Shown piece by piece: positions 8,328 through 15,816 of a stretch of DNA of 42,423 bases. The translations under genes were made by a program, and so were the position numbers. The stretch comes from Methanobacteriota archaeon. Lineage in GTDB: Archaea; Thermoplasmatota; Poseidoniia; Poseidoniales; Thalassarchaeaceae. The DNA lies in contig PBBV01000022.1 in NCBI GenBank assembly GCA_002717835.1, forward strand, positions 1-42,423, in the 5' to 3' direction. The notes below the pieces were generated by a model. That model was not told the origin of the DNA, did not search any database, and saw only the letters and a list, made by a program, of their open reading frames with translations. How positions within the stretch are numbered: the first letter of the stretch is position 1; the number at the start of each line of letters is the position of its first letter.

Positions 8328-8926
8328 ACATACCCGATTTCGCAGAAAAGCCGCTTCATCCCCCCGTCGAATGGCTGGGCAAATGGATGAATGAAGCAAA
8401 AGAATCAGGGGAAATAGAACCGACGGCAATGTCACTTTCCACAATAAGTAAGCACGGTGCTCCTCGTTCCAGATTCGTACTTTGCAAAGGGGTATCTGAA
8501 AATGGGATTCTGTTTTTCACAAACTTAAATTCCTCAAAAGGAAATGAAATAGCTTCGGATCCCAGAGCATCAATCGCCTTTCACTGGCCAATCCTGAATC
8601 GACAGGTAAGGATAGAAGGGCTACTAAAAATGACTTCCGACGAAGACGCTGACTCATACTTCCAAACCAGAAGTCGCCTTTCTAAGATAGGTGCATGGGC
8701 CTCCAATCAAAGCCAACCACTCGAATCCAGAGAGAGGCTACTCGAAGCAGTCGACGACTACTCATCGAAATTCATTAACGATGTACCCAAGCCAAATCAC
8801 TGGTCGGGCTTCCATCTTCAACCATCTGCTTGGGAATTCTGGCAAGGTCACGAAGGCCGGCTTCATGATCGCTGGACAATACACAAATTAGATGATGATT
8901 GGTTGTCGTGGAGGCTATATCCATGA
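8324..8926 (+). CDS. pdxH: Pyridoxamine/pyridoxine 5'-phosphate oxidase (PdxH)
   Basis: This FMN enzyme oxidises pyridoxine or pyridoxamine phosphate to pyridoxal phosphate. The 200-aa product has the family's full length. It shows PTAMSLSTISKHGAPRSRFV, the FMN-binding FFTNLNSSKGNEI, ASIAFHWPILNRQVRIEG, ASNQSQPLESR and the C-terminal motif HDRWTIHK followed by WRLYP (the usual ending is RLxP). The start overlaps the ABC1 stop by 4 nt, and the stop overlaps the SDR start the same way. PdxH is patchy in archaea, which mostly make PLP with PdxS/PdxT, so it may be acquired. It is another flavin-dependent enzyme in this block and would depend on FMN made through RibA. Confidence 0.92.
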   Translation: MNIPDFAEKPLHPPVEWLGKWMNEAKESGEIEPTAMSLSTISKHGAPRSRFVLCKGVSENGILFFTNLNSSKGNEIASDPRASIAFHWPILNRQVRIEGLLKMTSDEDADSYFQTRSRLSKIGAWASNQSQPLESRERLLEAVDDYSSKFINDVPKPNHWSGFHLQPSAWEFWQGHEGRLHDRWTIHKLDDDWLSWRLYP

Positions 8927-9675
8927 GTAACGTAGCTTGGATTACAGGCGCATCCGGGGGAATTGGGCGAACCGTGCTCGAGAGGCTATCTGCCCAAGGC
9001 TGGACAATAATAGCCTCGAGTCGTGATCGTGATACTCTAGAACAACTTTCCTCACAATTAGACAATATCTACATTCTACCTGTTGATGTTACTGATGATA
9101 TAGCAATGAAAGATGCAGCGGGCCAAATAAAATCTGAATTTGGTCGACTCGATGCATTGGTACATGCAGTAGGATCAATTCTTCTTCGGCCGCTTCATGC
9201 GACTAGCGTCGAACAATTTCAAGATACAATGTCTCTAAATTTGACTTCTGCCTTCTTGGCGATGAAATACAGCGTGCCAATCATGATGAAATCAGGGGGC
9301 GGAAGGATAGTTCTTTTCTCTACTGTGGCTGCTAAAATTGGTATGCCCAACCATGCTTCCATCAGCTCAGCCAAAGCAGGTATAGAGGGCCTCGCCAGAT
9401 CCGCGGCCGCAGATTATGCAAAGAGGAGCATAAAGGTCAACGTAGTCGCACCGGGCCTAGTAGAGACTCCGTTGTCTCAACATCTGCTTTCCAATGAAAA
9501 CTCAAGATCCATTTCCGAGAATATGCATCCCATGGGAAGAGTGGGTCAGCCGCAAGAAGTGGGATCATTGGTTTCATGGCTGATATCCGATGCACCCGAC
9601 TGGATGACTGGGACAGTAATACCTGTGGACGGTGGACTTGGCAACATCCGATCTCAGGAGAGCCGGAAGCCATGA
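8923..9675 (+). CDS. Short-chain dehydrogenase/reductase lacking the catalytic Tyr
   Basis: The product is a 250-aa classical SDR. The cofactor motif TGASGGIGRT is intact, as are VDVTDD, the NxxxA-type VHAVGS, the Asn-containing MSLNLTSAF and the C-terminal NVVAPGLVETPL. The catalytic YxxxK is altered: the Lys (residue 151) is present, but the Tyr position (147, codon 9361-9363) is ATC, Ile. The catalytic Ser position aligns with Thr134, after Ser133. The enzyme may therefore be inactive as a dehydrogenase, use another residue, or have a binding or chaperone role. ATG 8923 overlaps the pdxH stop, and its own stop overlaps the FAD oxidoreductase start. Pairing of an SDR with this type of FAD oxidoreductase also occurs in bacterial light-response clusters. 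Confidence 0.9.
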   Translation: MSNVAWITGASGGIGRTVLERLSAQGWTIIASSRDRDTLEQLSSQLDNIYILPVDVTDDIAMKDAAGQIKSEFGRLDALVHAVGSILLRPLHATSVEQFQDTMSLNLTSAFLAMKYSVPIMMKSGGGRIVLFSTVAAKIGMPNHASISSAKAGIEGLARSAAADYAKRSIKVNVVAPGLVETPLSQHLLSNENSRSISENMHPMGRVGQPQEVGSLVSWLISDAPDWMTGTVIPVDGGLGNIRSQESRKP

Positions 9676-10919
9676 GCAAACCCACAGTTCACATCATCGG
9701 CTCAGGAATATCCGGGTTGAGATGTGCAGAGATGTTACTGGAATTTGGATTAGAAGTCAAAATATACGAAAAATCAGAAAAAATAGGGGGGAGAATGAGG
9801 ACAGACTTAGTCGACGGCTTTCTTTTAGATAGAGGATTTCACGTTATGCAGACAGGATACCCACATAGTAAATCAAAAATAGATTTCAAGGCCCTTGATG
9901 CTAGGTCGTTTAATCCAGGTGCAAGGATAGTCAACATTGCTGGTGGGAAACCGAGAATATCAACATATGCAGATCCTTTTCGAAGACCACTATCTTCCCT
10001 CAGGCTACTCGGAGCTGAGCGTTGGTCAGATTTGATCGGGATGGCCAAAATGAGGATATCCTTGAGTAGAATGGACATAAAAAATACATTCAACCAAGGG
10101 GACGCCTCCACATATGAATATCTCCGCAGTTTCGGTCTCTCTGATTCATTCATCGACAGATTGCTAAGACCCCTGTTCGCAGGGATATTCCTTGAATCGA
10201 AATTAGACACAAGCGAGCGGCTTTTTCGTTTCATATTCTCTTCGATGTCCAAGGGCGACATGGTCCTACCCAGAGACGGCGTTGCAGCATATCCGAATTA
10301 TCTGGCGAAAAGCATCGGATTTGAACGAATCTCACTTTCTACAAGTGCACATGCGGACGACCCAGTGACGATTAACATAGGCGGACATAGAAAAATAGTC
10401 GACCAAGTCGTCGTGGCCCATACCCCTCCGTCGGAAGAGAAGTTAATGAGAGGAGTTTGGACGGTGTATTTCGATTCTCCGAGATCTCCATTTCCGGGCA
10501 AATTCTTACTATTGAATGGCGATTATGAAATCGGGAAAAATGCAATAGCACACATGGCAGTTCCATCAGATGTCCAACCGTCATATGCTCCAGAGGGCAG
10601 ATCTTTAGTGGTGGCAACAATCGTTGGTGATGCCGCTGATTCTCTGAATCTGAGTAATGGGAAAGAAATCGAATCACGTGCTAGGAAAGAGATAGAACAA
10701 TGGTTTCCGGATTGCGAGAATTGGAATACCCTAGATGTTCAATATATTAGCGCAGCACTCCCTTCTCATGGGGCGGGAACAGATTTGTCCTACTCGAAAT
10801 CCTTCGATGAGAATGGCATCATTTACTGTGGGGACCATATCGCGCATGCAACTATGCAAGGTGCGATTAATTCAGCCGAATCGGCAGCCAAGGAGGCCAT
10901 CAGGAGAATTCTAACCTAA
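9672..10919 (+). CDS. FAD-dependent amine-oxidase/phytoene-desaturase-like oxidoreductase
   Basis: The product has 415 aa. The N-terminus has a dinucleotide-binding fold, VHIIGSGISGLRCAEML, with the acidic end IYEKSEKIGGRMRT, followed by the signature DGFLLDRGFHVMQTGYPHSK, typical of a COG1233-related family often called NAD(P)/FAD-dependent oxidoreductase. The C-terminal FAD contact IIYCGDHIAHATMQGAINSA is present. The family resembles CrtI and protoporphyrinogen oxidase, but its substrate is not established. ATG 9672 overlaps the SDR stop. A longer frame to 9576 lies within the SDR gene and is rejected. Neighbours suggest action on a lipid or isoprenoid in the light-stress response; that is an inference. 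Confidence 0.9.
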   Translation: MSKPTVHIIGSGISGLRCAEMLLEFGLEVKIYEKSEKIGGRMRTDLVDGFLLDRGFHVMQTGYPHSKSKIDFKALDARSFNPGARIVNIAGGKPRISTYADPFRRPLSSLRLLGAERWSDLIGMAKMRISLSRMDIKNTFNQGDASTYEYLRSFGLSDSFIDRLLRPLFAGIFLESKLDTSERLFRFIFSSMSKGDMVLPRDGVAAYPNYLAKSIGFERISLSTSAHADDPVTINIGGHRKIVDQVVVAHTPPSEEKLMRGVWTVYFDSPRSPFPGKFLLLNGDYEIGKNAIAHMAVPSDVQPSYAPEGRSLVVATIVGDAADSLNLSNGKEIESRARKEIEQWFPDCENWNTLDVQYISAALPSHGAGTDLSYSKSFDENGIIYCGDHIAHATMQGAINSAESAAKEAIRRILT

Positions 10920-10953
10920 GTAACTACTAACCATTGAGCCCAGCAGCAAGCGC

Positions 10954-11790
10954 ATGGCAAGTAACCCTCTCATGCTAACAGGAGGTGTAATTTGCTTGCT
11001 TTCAGTATCTTTATTGTTGGTTGCGGGATCATTTAGCAACAAGGGCCTTGAAAGCCTTGAAGACTTAGAAGAGGTCGAGTACAACATCTATGACTACTAC
11101 TACGGCTCATATCACGAAGGGAAAGAGGCCACCGATATTACATTCGAATTCATCGACGAAGATGGCCAAGGAACCATACCTTGGATAGTAATGGTCCATG
11201 GTGACTATTCCGATGACAATGAGGATGGACTAATCGATGTGTGTGAGGATCTGACTCTCGTAATCCATGATGGATCAAATGGCACGAATTTGACAAATGA
11301 GAATGTGGGTAATCTCGATTGTAATTCTGGAAATGAACCCAATGACGCTGAGCCAGGTGATGGATTAGTAGATGTGGGGATCATCTGTGACACATTTTAT
11401 AGAGACCAAAATTGTAAGGCAGGCCAAATATTTACAGTAGCATTGTACGATAGCAATGGCACCAAGATACCATTCACATTGTATGACAGCGATGCTTCGA
11501 TTATTGCATTTATTGGGTTGGCTGGAGATGAGGCAGTGGAGGGAATCACAGCTCTGATTGGCGCCAGTATGATAGGATTATTCTCTTGTTTTGGATTGTT
11601 CGCAGGTCTTATCATTTTCTTGCTCGGTCTGGTAATAGGCGGCAACTCACCCGAAAAGGTCGAATTCACTTACCAATTACCAATTTCTGAAACTTTTGGA
11701 ACCCAACTTGACAAAGCAAATCAGACAAAAGAAGACTCAAGCGAATTTGAAGAAGGAGAATGGTGGGATGGGATCGTTAAAGATGATTGA
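10954..11790 (+). CDS. Hypothetical membrane protein with Asp-rich (Ca-binding-like) loops
   Basis: I do not recognise a named family. The 278-aa product has a signal-anchor-like helix (about 8-27), then an acidic exported domain. That domain contains Asp-rich loops of the type DDNEDGLIDVCEDL and GDGLVDVG, which resemble TSP3/dockerin calcium loops, and four cysteines that could form disulfides. A second hydrophobic hairpin (about 185-230) is followed by an acidic cytoplasmic tail ending DGIVKDD. The same loop style occurs in the M14 peptidase of this window. The gene begins 34 nt after the FAD oxidoreductase, and its 3' end overlaps the MutY start, so it may be co-transcribed. No role is assigned. 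Confidence 0.75.
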   Translation: MASNPLMLTGGVICLLSVSLLLVAGSFSNKGLESLEDLEEVEYNIYDYYYGSYHEGKEATDITFEFIDEDGQGTIPWIVMVHGDYSDDNEDGLIDVCEDLTLVIHDGSNGTNLTNENVGNLDCNSGNEPNDAEPGDGLVDVGIICDTFYRDQNCKAGQIFTVALYDSNGTKIPFTLYDSDASIIAFIGLAGDEAVEGITALIGASMIGLFSCFGLFAGLIIFLLGLVIGGNSPEKVEFTYQLPISETFGTQLDKANQTKEDSSEFEEGEWWDGIVKDD

Positions 11791-12736
11791 ACATCCTCTT
11801 CGCAAAAGTCTGATTGACTGGTATGATAAAGAGAAGCGTGATTTACCTTGGCGTAAAACCAACGATCCTTGGTTGATCCTCCTATCAGAAGTAATACTCC
11901 AACAGACTCAGGTGTCGCGTGGAATTGAGTATTGGAAGAAAATATCGAATCGATTTCCTACTCCCAAGGCACTTTCTGCAGCGGATCAAGAGGAACTCCT
12001 GACCCTCTGGCAGGGTGCAGGATACTATGCTAGAGCAAGAAGATTGCATGCTCTCGCCGTTCAAGTTTCCAAGCCATTCAATGAAGGCGGATTCGATGGC
12101 TCTATTCCTGATTCGATAGAGCAACTACTGCAACTTCCCGGAATAGGAGCATACACCGCTGCAGCTGTTGCTTCAATTGCTTTCAATCGACCAGTGGGGG
12201 TCGTGGATGGTAATGTTCGGAGAGTGGCCGCACGTCAGACTGGAAATCCGAACCCGGCTCAAGACTCCGTACGTACTTGGTCCAATTCTATGCTTATCCC
12301 AGGCCGTCCCGGAGATTCTAACCAGGCCATGATGGATCTTGGTGCAGTCATATGTAAGCCAAAGGCCCCTAAATGTGAATTATGCCCAATTATCAATACA
12401 TGTGAAGGAAAGGCAGACCCATCAGCATATCCTGCTCCAGTAAAAAGAAAGAAATCAATCGAAAATTTCGACGCCGCTGTACTTCTTGATTCAGTTGGAT
12501 GGCCTCGACTAATTAAGAGAGAAAAAACGGAGAGATTTGGAGGGATGTGGGGACCTCCAATGAGTAACATTTCCACCGATGGCTTGATTTCAGTTGGACA
12601 AATTGTTCATCAATTAACGCACAGGGAATTGAGGGTTGAGGTGTGGAAGGGTCAATGTTCGAAAGGTGTTGATCCGTCTTCTGTTCCCATGTCAAATTTA
12701 GATCGAAAGATCCTGGAGATAGCAGGCGCGATGTAA
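11768..12736 (+). CDS. mutY: A/G-specific adenine DNA glycosylase (MutY)
   Basis: MutY removes adenine mispaired with 8-oxoguanine, the base-excision answer to oxidised DNA. The product has about 322 aa. It shows LPWRKTNDPWLILLSEVILQ with the catalytic Glu, the helix-hairpin-helix LPGIGAYTAAAVASIAF, the catalytic Asp in VVDGNVRRVAAR, and the [4Fe-4S] cluster pattern Cx6Cx2Cx5C in CKPKAPKCELCPIINTC. A C-terminal NUDIX-like 8-oxoG-recognition region follows (KTERFGGMWGPP, then VHQLTHRELRVEVW). ATG 11768 has AGGAG upstream; ATG 11783 also fits, and both overlap the previous gene. The context of photolyase and peroxiredoxin supports a shared oxidative-damage theme. Confidence 0.95.
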   Translation: MGSLKMIEHPLRKSLIDWYDKEKRDLPWRKTNDPWLILLSEVILQQTQVSRGIEYWKKISNRFPTPKALSAADQEELLTLWQGAGYYARARRLHALAVQVSKPFNEGGFDGSIPDSIEQLLQLPGIGAYTAAAVASIAFNRPVGVVDGNVRRVAARQTGNPNPAQDSVRTWSNSMLIPGRPGDSNQAMMDLGAVICKPKAPKCELCPIINTCEGKADPSAYPAPVKRKKSIENFDAAVLLDSVGWPRLIKREKTERFGGMWGPPMSNISTDGLISVGQIVHQLTHRELRVEVWKGQCSKGVDPSSVPMSNLDRKILEIAGAM

Positions 12737-12742
12737 GCAGAC

Positions 12743-12757
12743 AACACTAATTCATAC
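12743..12757 (+). promoter_or_regulatory. Rieske gene promoter: AACACT-AA-TTCATAC element
   Basis: AACACT (12743-12748), two bases, TTCATAC (12751-12757). This differs by one base in each half from the photolyase/ribA/crtB composite and has the same spacing. The last base is 23 nt before the GTG start at 12780, again consistent with leaderless transcription. Confidence 0.45.
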
Positions 12758-12779
12758 GTCCAGATACATACCACAACAT

Positions 12780-13160
12780 GTGAAAGAACATACATCCGAC
12801 TCATGGAAAAGGGTCATGAAAAGCAGTAAACTGAGATACGGCCAAAAAAAAATGAGGACGGTTGGGACTACTCCTGTTATGCTTCTGAGGACAGAGGAAA
12901 CTGTACATGCAACAGGCGCCCTGTGTAAGCACATGGCATGGCCACTGGCCTGGGGTGGCAAAGTAGACGAAGGTTGCATAACCTGTCCTCTCCATCAATC
13001 TAGGTATGAGTTAGAAACTGGCGACGTACGTGAGTGGTCTCCCTTCCCCTTATTTCCCGCGTATGGAAAACTCGTGGGTTCTATGCGGAAAAAGAGGCCG
13101 CTACAAGTGCACGAAGTACGTGAGACAGAGGGATGGATCGAAGTCAGATTATCATCTTAG
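12780..13160 (+). CDS. Rieske [2Fe-2S] domain protein
   Basis: This small soluble Rieske ferredoxin-like protein has 126 aa. Cluster ligands are clear: CKH (GALCKHMAWPLAWGG) and CPLH (GCITCPLHQSRYELETGD), which is the CxH...CxxH pattern of the Rieske fold. There is no signal peptide and no oxygenase domain. GTG 12780 is preferred because residues 1-20 complete the first strand (SWKRVMKSSKL) and the promoter lies at the right distance; an ATG at 12816 would cut this off. Rieske ferredoxins pass electrons to oxygenases or desaturases. It converges on the ABA4-like gene with a 6-nt gap, so an electron-donor role for a carotenoid or lipid enzyme is possible but unproven. Confidence 0.88.
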   Translation: MKEHTSDSWKRVMKSSKLRYGQKKMRTVGTTPVMLLRTEETVHATGALCKHMAWPLAWGGKVDEGCITCPLHQSRYELETGDVREWSPFPLFPAYGKLVGSMRKKRPLQVHEVRETEGWIEVRLSS

Positions 13161-13166
13161 GGCGAA

Positions 13167-13607
13167 TCAATCTTTGGAATCAACACGAACCGCTGCGAGA
13201 TGTATTGCTACCCCTACTGGCATCAGCATAACACCAAAGAAGATGGATGACGCTGCTACCCATCGGCTACTGTTCATTTCCAGACACCTCTTCCACATCC
13301 ATCTAGTTACGACAATGTCCCCTGCGACAAAGTGTGCCCAGGCAGCAGAGGCGCCAGCCCTGGTACCAAGTAATTCGGCTAAGCCAGCAAGCACGCTAGC
13401 AGGTTTGGTAGAATCCATTGTAAAATCCACTAAGGCTTGCGGGTTTGAAGCCATAAGAGCCCACCATATTGCTATCGGACCAATGAAGAACAAAGACCCA
13501 CTCATGACTTTCTTGGTCATGTCATGGTCAGGATATAGGAGCATAGCGAACCAAAATGGTCCTACCCACATTGTCGAGAGAAAGAATGAGAAGTCGTATA
13601 TATCCAT
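13167..13607 (-). CDS. ABA4-like (DUF4281) membrane protein in carotenoid operon
   Basis: The product has 146 aa and four predicted transmembrane helices. It matches the ABA4/DUF4281 family by eye: VGPFWFAMLLYPDHDMTKKV, with the family's PF...M...P...TK pattern; LAGLAELLG; then the central SAAWAHFVAGDIVVTRWMW (family pattern AWxHfxxxDlfxxRxxx) and a final helix with LMPVGVAIHL. In plants ABA4 is needed for neoxanthin formation. Here the gene is the last of the crtB-crtI-lipoprotein series, 18 nt after the lipoprotein gene. A role in modifying a carotenoid end group or in holding a carotenoid in the membrane is an inference from family and operon. No known lycopene cyclase is visible in the window. 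Confidence 0.85.
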   Translation of the reverse strand: MDIYDFSFFLSTMWVGPFWFAMLLYPDHDMTKKVMSGSLFFIGPIAIWWALMASNPQALVDFTMDSTKPASVLAGLAELLGTRAGASAAWAHFVAGDIVVTRWMWKRCLEMNSSRWVAASSIFFGVMLMPVGVAIHLAAVRVDSKD

Positions 13608-13625
13608 ATTAGCACCGTGTTAAAT

Positions 13626-14216
13626 TTACCCCAAGGCTCCTTCGAAACTGACCAATTCATCCCAATCGGCCCAGTAGGAGTGATCTAGCGAGTCAACACT
13701 TCCATCGCTGCGATATATTTGGAGAGTTGGTGTAGATGGCTGATTGAATGCCTCGTAAATGCTTTGAGAGGAAGTCTGACCGGTATCCAAATTTTTCACC
13801 CCAGCGTCTTCATTGGGAAGCATAACTGGCCAGGTAGAGGGGTGTTCTGATTCATCTGACACATATGTCGATACTACTTCTTCCTCACTTTCAAACGCAG
13901 CATATCTGTGAATCGTGATGACTCTTCCCTCCTCTATTGTTCCATTTGCTATGCCTGAGTGTATCATGTCGGTCCAATCATGGCATCCCCTGCATGTGGC
14001 TCCTACCCACAAAACAAGTACGTCTTTTCCATTGGAGATATCCTGTAAATCTGCTGTGCTTGATGAGTTATTGCTTCCATAATATGTCGAGGCCTCAAAC
14101 GAGATCCGAGCGGGGGAATCATCCTCTGTGTCAATATCTTCTATGGATAGTTCAGGAGCAACACAACCAGATAATGAAGCAGACAGGAATGCAGCGATAA
14201 TAACGAAACGCATCAT
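13626..14216 (-). CDS. Thioredoxin-like lipoprotein with CxxC
   Basis: The product has 196 aa. It starts with a lipoprotein signal peptide (MMRFVIIAAFLSASLSGCVA, lipobox LSGC). An acidic linker (SIEDIDTEDDSPA) follows, then a thioredoxin-like domain: DVLVLWVGATCRGCHDW gives the strand plus CRGC active site, and PSTPTLQIYRSDGSVDSL carries the cis-Pro-like segment. A redoxin attached to the outer face of the membrane is likely. The start overlaps the crtI stop by 4 nt, so it belongs to the carotenoid operon. A longer frame to 14309 lies inside crtI and is rejected. Its partner is unknown; disulfide control of an envelope enzyme, or delivery of reductant to the neighbouring membrane protein, are possibilities. 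Confidence 0.82.
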   Translation of the reverse strand: MMRFVIIAAFLSASLSGCVAPELSIEDIDTEDDSPARISFEASTYYGSNNSSSTADLQDISNGKDVLVLWVGATCRGCHDWTDMIHSGIANGTIEEGRVITIHRYAAFESEEEVVSTYVSDESEHPSTWPVMLPNEDAGVKNLDTGQTSSQSIYEAFNQPSTPTLQIYRSDGSVDSLDHSYWADWDELVSFEGALG

Positions 14217-15811
14217 GTCACCACGGTTGAGGGCCTCGCAGATATCTGATTCGAAGTCTGCGGTATTGGGTGCTTTGAGTGGGGGAACCATGTATCGACA
14301 CCGTTCCATTCTGGGTGGATACCCATGTCAGCAAGAAGCAGCTTGCTGGTAATTCGTCCGGATTCGAATATTGTTGGTAGTCCGCTTCCGGGATGTGTAC
14401 CTCCCCCAACGAGATAAAGCCCCTGCAATTCTTTGAATTTGTTTCCCGGTCTCAGGAATAGCATCTGATCTAAACTATGTGCTAGATTGAACACTGCGCC
14501 TCGATAAATGTCCGAAGCACCCCAGTCGTCAGGTGTCACAATAGATTCGCTTACGATATGTTCTTCTAGGTTTGTGAATCCTAACTTTTCCATTTGTTTG
14601 ATAATCACGTCGCGATAATCGTGTTTGATGCTCTCCCAGTCGATTGAATCATTGACGTTTGAAACAGGAACCAAGACGTAGAGCGTGGAGCATCCCTCTG
14701 GGGCCAAACTGGGATCGGTTACGCAGGCATTCTGTACGTAGATTGAGGGGTCTTCCCAAGTAATTCGATGCTTTGTTATATCCTCGAGATTGGATTCATA
14801 TTCCTTCGATGCGTAGATTTGGTGATGAGGCTGGTCCCATGTTTTATCTGTGCCGATATACAGCATAAATGTGGAGCAAGAGTACGATTTTTTTGCCAAT
14901 TTCTTATCGCTCCATCTAGGCCTTTTTTCATTGGGAACTAATGAAGTCATACCATTGGCAAAATCTGCGTTCATGATGACCCTGTCACATCGTATCTCGC
15001 CCTTGTCGGTATTTACACCCACGACGCGCTTACCCTCTAGAATCAACTCATTTACTGGCGTCGAAAGACGAATTTCGGCCCCCAGTTCAACAGCAATGTC
15101 CGCCATTCTTTCAGTAATGCTACCTAATCCACCCTTTGCGTGATAAATTCCGTGTTCGTATTCTAAGAAGGCCAAGATTGTGAACAAAGAAGGTGCTTGA
15201 AATGGGCTCATTCCGAGATATTTCGTTTGAAACGACATCGCTAGTCTAATTCGTTCATCCGGGAATAGCCGTTTCAAATCACTTGCAACAGTAGACCATG
15301 GCCTCATAACGGATGCTGCCTCGATCGCCTTTCTGCTGAATAAATCTGAAACACCATTCCAAGGGGACTGCAGACTTGACTTGCTCCTGTCTAGCTTTCG
15401 CCTATTTTCCAAGACATATTTTTTGAAACCGGCTGCATTTTCCTCGCCCGATAAACTCCTCACTCTCTCAGTCATTTCATCCAAATCGCTTGTAGCTTCG
15501 ATAGAACCGCCTTTTCCGAAAACCAATTTGTAGGAGGGATCGAGAGGAATGAGCCCGAGCTCTTTATGGGCATCAAGACCTACTGCCCGGAATATCTCTT
15601 CGATAATTTCGGGGTAGTGAAAGAATGTGGGCCCTCGGTCGAATTTGAAACCGTCTTGCTCTATAATTTTAGTACGGCCTCCCACCTCTGCACATTTTTC
15701 TACAACAACCACATCAAGACCGGAGTGGGCCAGTAGCATAGCGCTAGCTAGACCTCCCGGCCCGGCACCAACAATCAGTACATCCGGATCAGATCTCTGA
15801 GAATCAGACAT
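14213..15811 (-). CDS. crtI: Phytoene desaturase (CrtI-type)
   Basis: CrtI introduces double bases into phytoene toward lycopene using FAD. The 532-aa product has the N-terminal FAD fold DVLIVGAGPGGLASAMLLAH, with VVEKCAEVGGRTKI, the substrate-domain DGFKFDRGPTFFHYP and the CrtI C-terminal signature GLYLVGGGTHPGSGLPTIFE. ATG 15811 lies 5 nt after the crtB stop with GGAGGAG upstream; the longer frame to 15841 is inside crtB. It is the second gene of crtB-crtI-lipoprotein-ABA4-like. The number of desaturation steps cannot be read. Related CrtI-family enzymes (CrtN, CrtD, CrtO) remain possible, but pairing with crtB favours phytoene desaturation. Confidence 0.92.
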   Translation of the reverse strand: MSDSQRSDPDVLIVGAGPGGLASAMLLAHSGLDVVVVEKCAEVGGRTKIIEQDGFKFDRGPTFFHYPEIIEEIFRAVGLDAHKELGLIPLDPSYKLVFGKGGSIEATSDLDEMTERVRSLSGEENAAGFKKYVLENRRKLDRSKSSLQSPWNGVSDLFSRKAIEAASVMRPWSTVASDLKRLFPDERIRLAMSFQTKYLGMSPFQAPSLFTILAFLEYEHGIYHAKGGLGSITERMADIAVELGAEIRLSTPVNELILEGKRVVGVNTDKGEIRCDRVIMNADFANGMTSLVPNEKRPRWSDKKLAKKSYSCSTFMLYIGTDKTWDQPHHQIYASKEYESNLEDITKHRITWEDPSIYVQNACVTDPSLAPEGCSTLYVLVPVSNVNDSIDWESIKHDYRDVIIKQMEKLGFTNLEEHIVSESIVTPDDWGASDIYRGAVFNLAHSLDQMLFLRPGNKFKELQGLYLVGGGTHPGSGLPTIFESGRITSKLLLADMGIHPEWNGVDTWFPHSKHPIPQTSNQISARPSTVVT

Positions 15812-15816
15812 GGACT

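Noticed and set aside
13030-13623. Plus-strand 197-aa open frame
   Set aside because: Antisense to the ABA4-like gene, which has clear family motifs and transmembrane helices.
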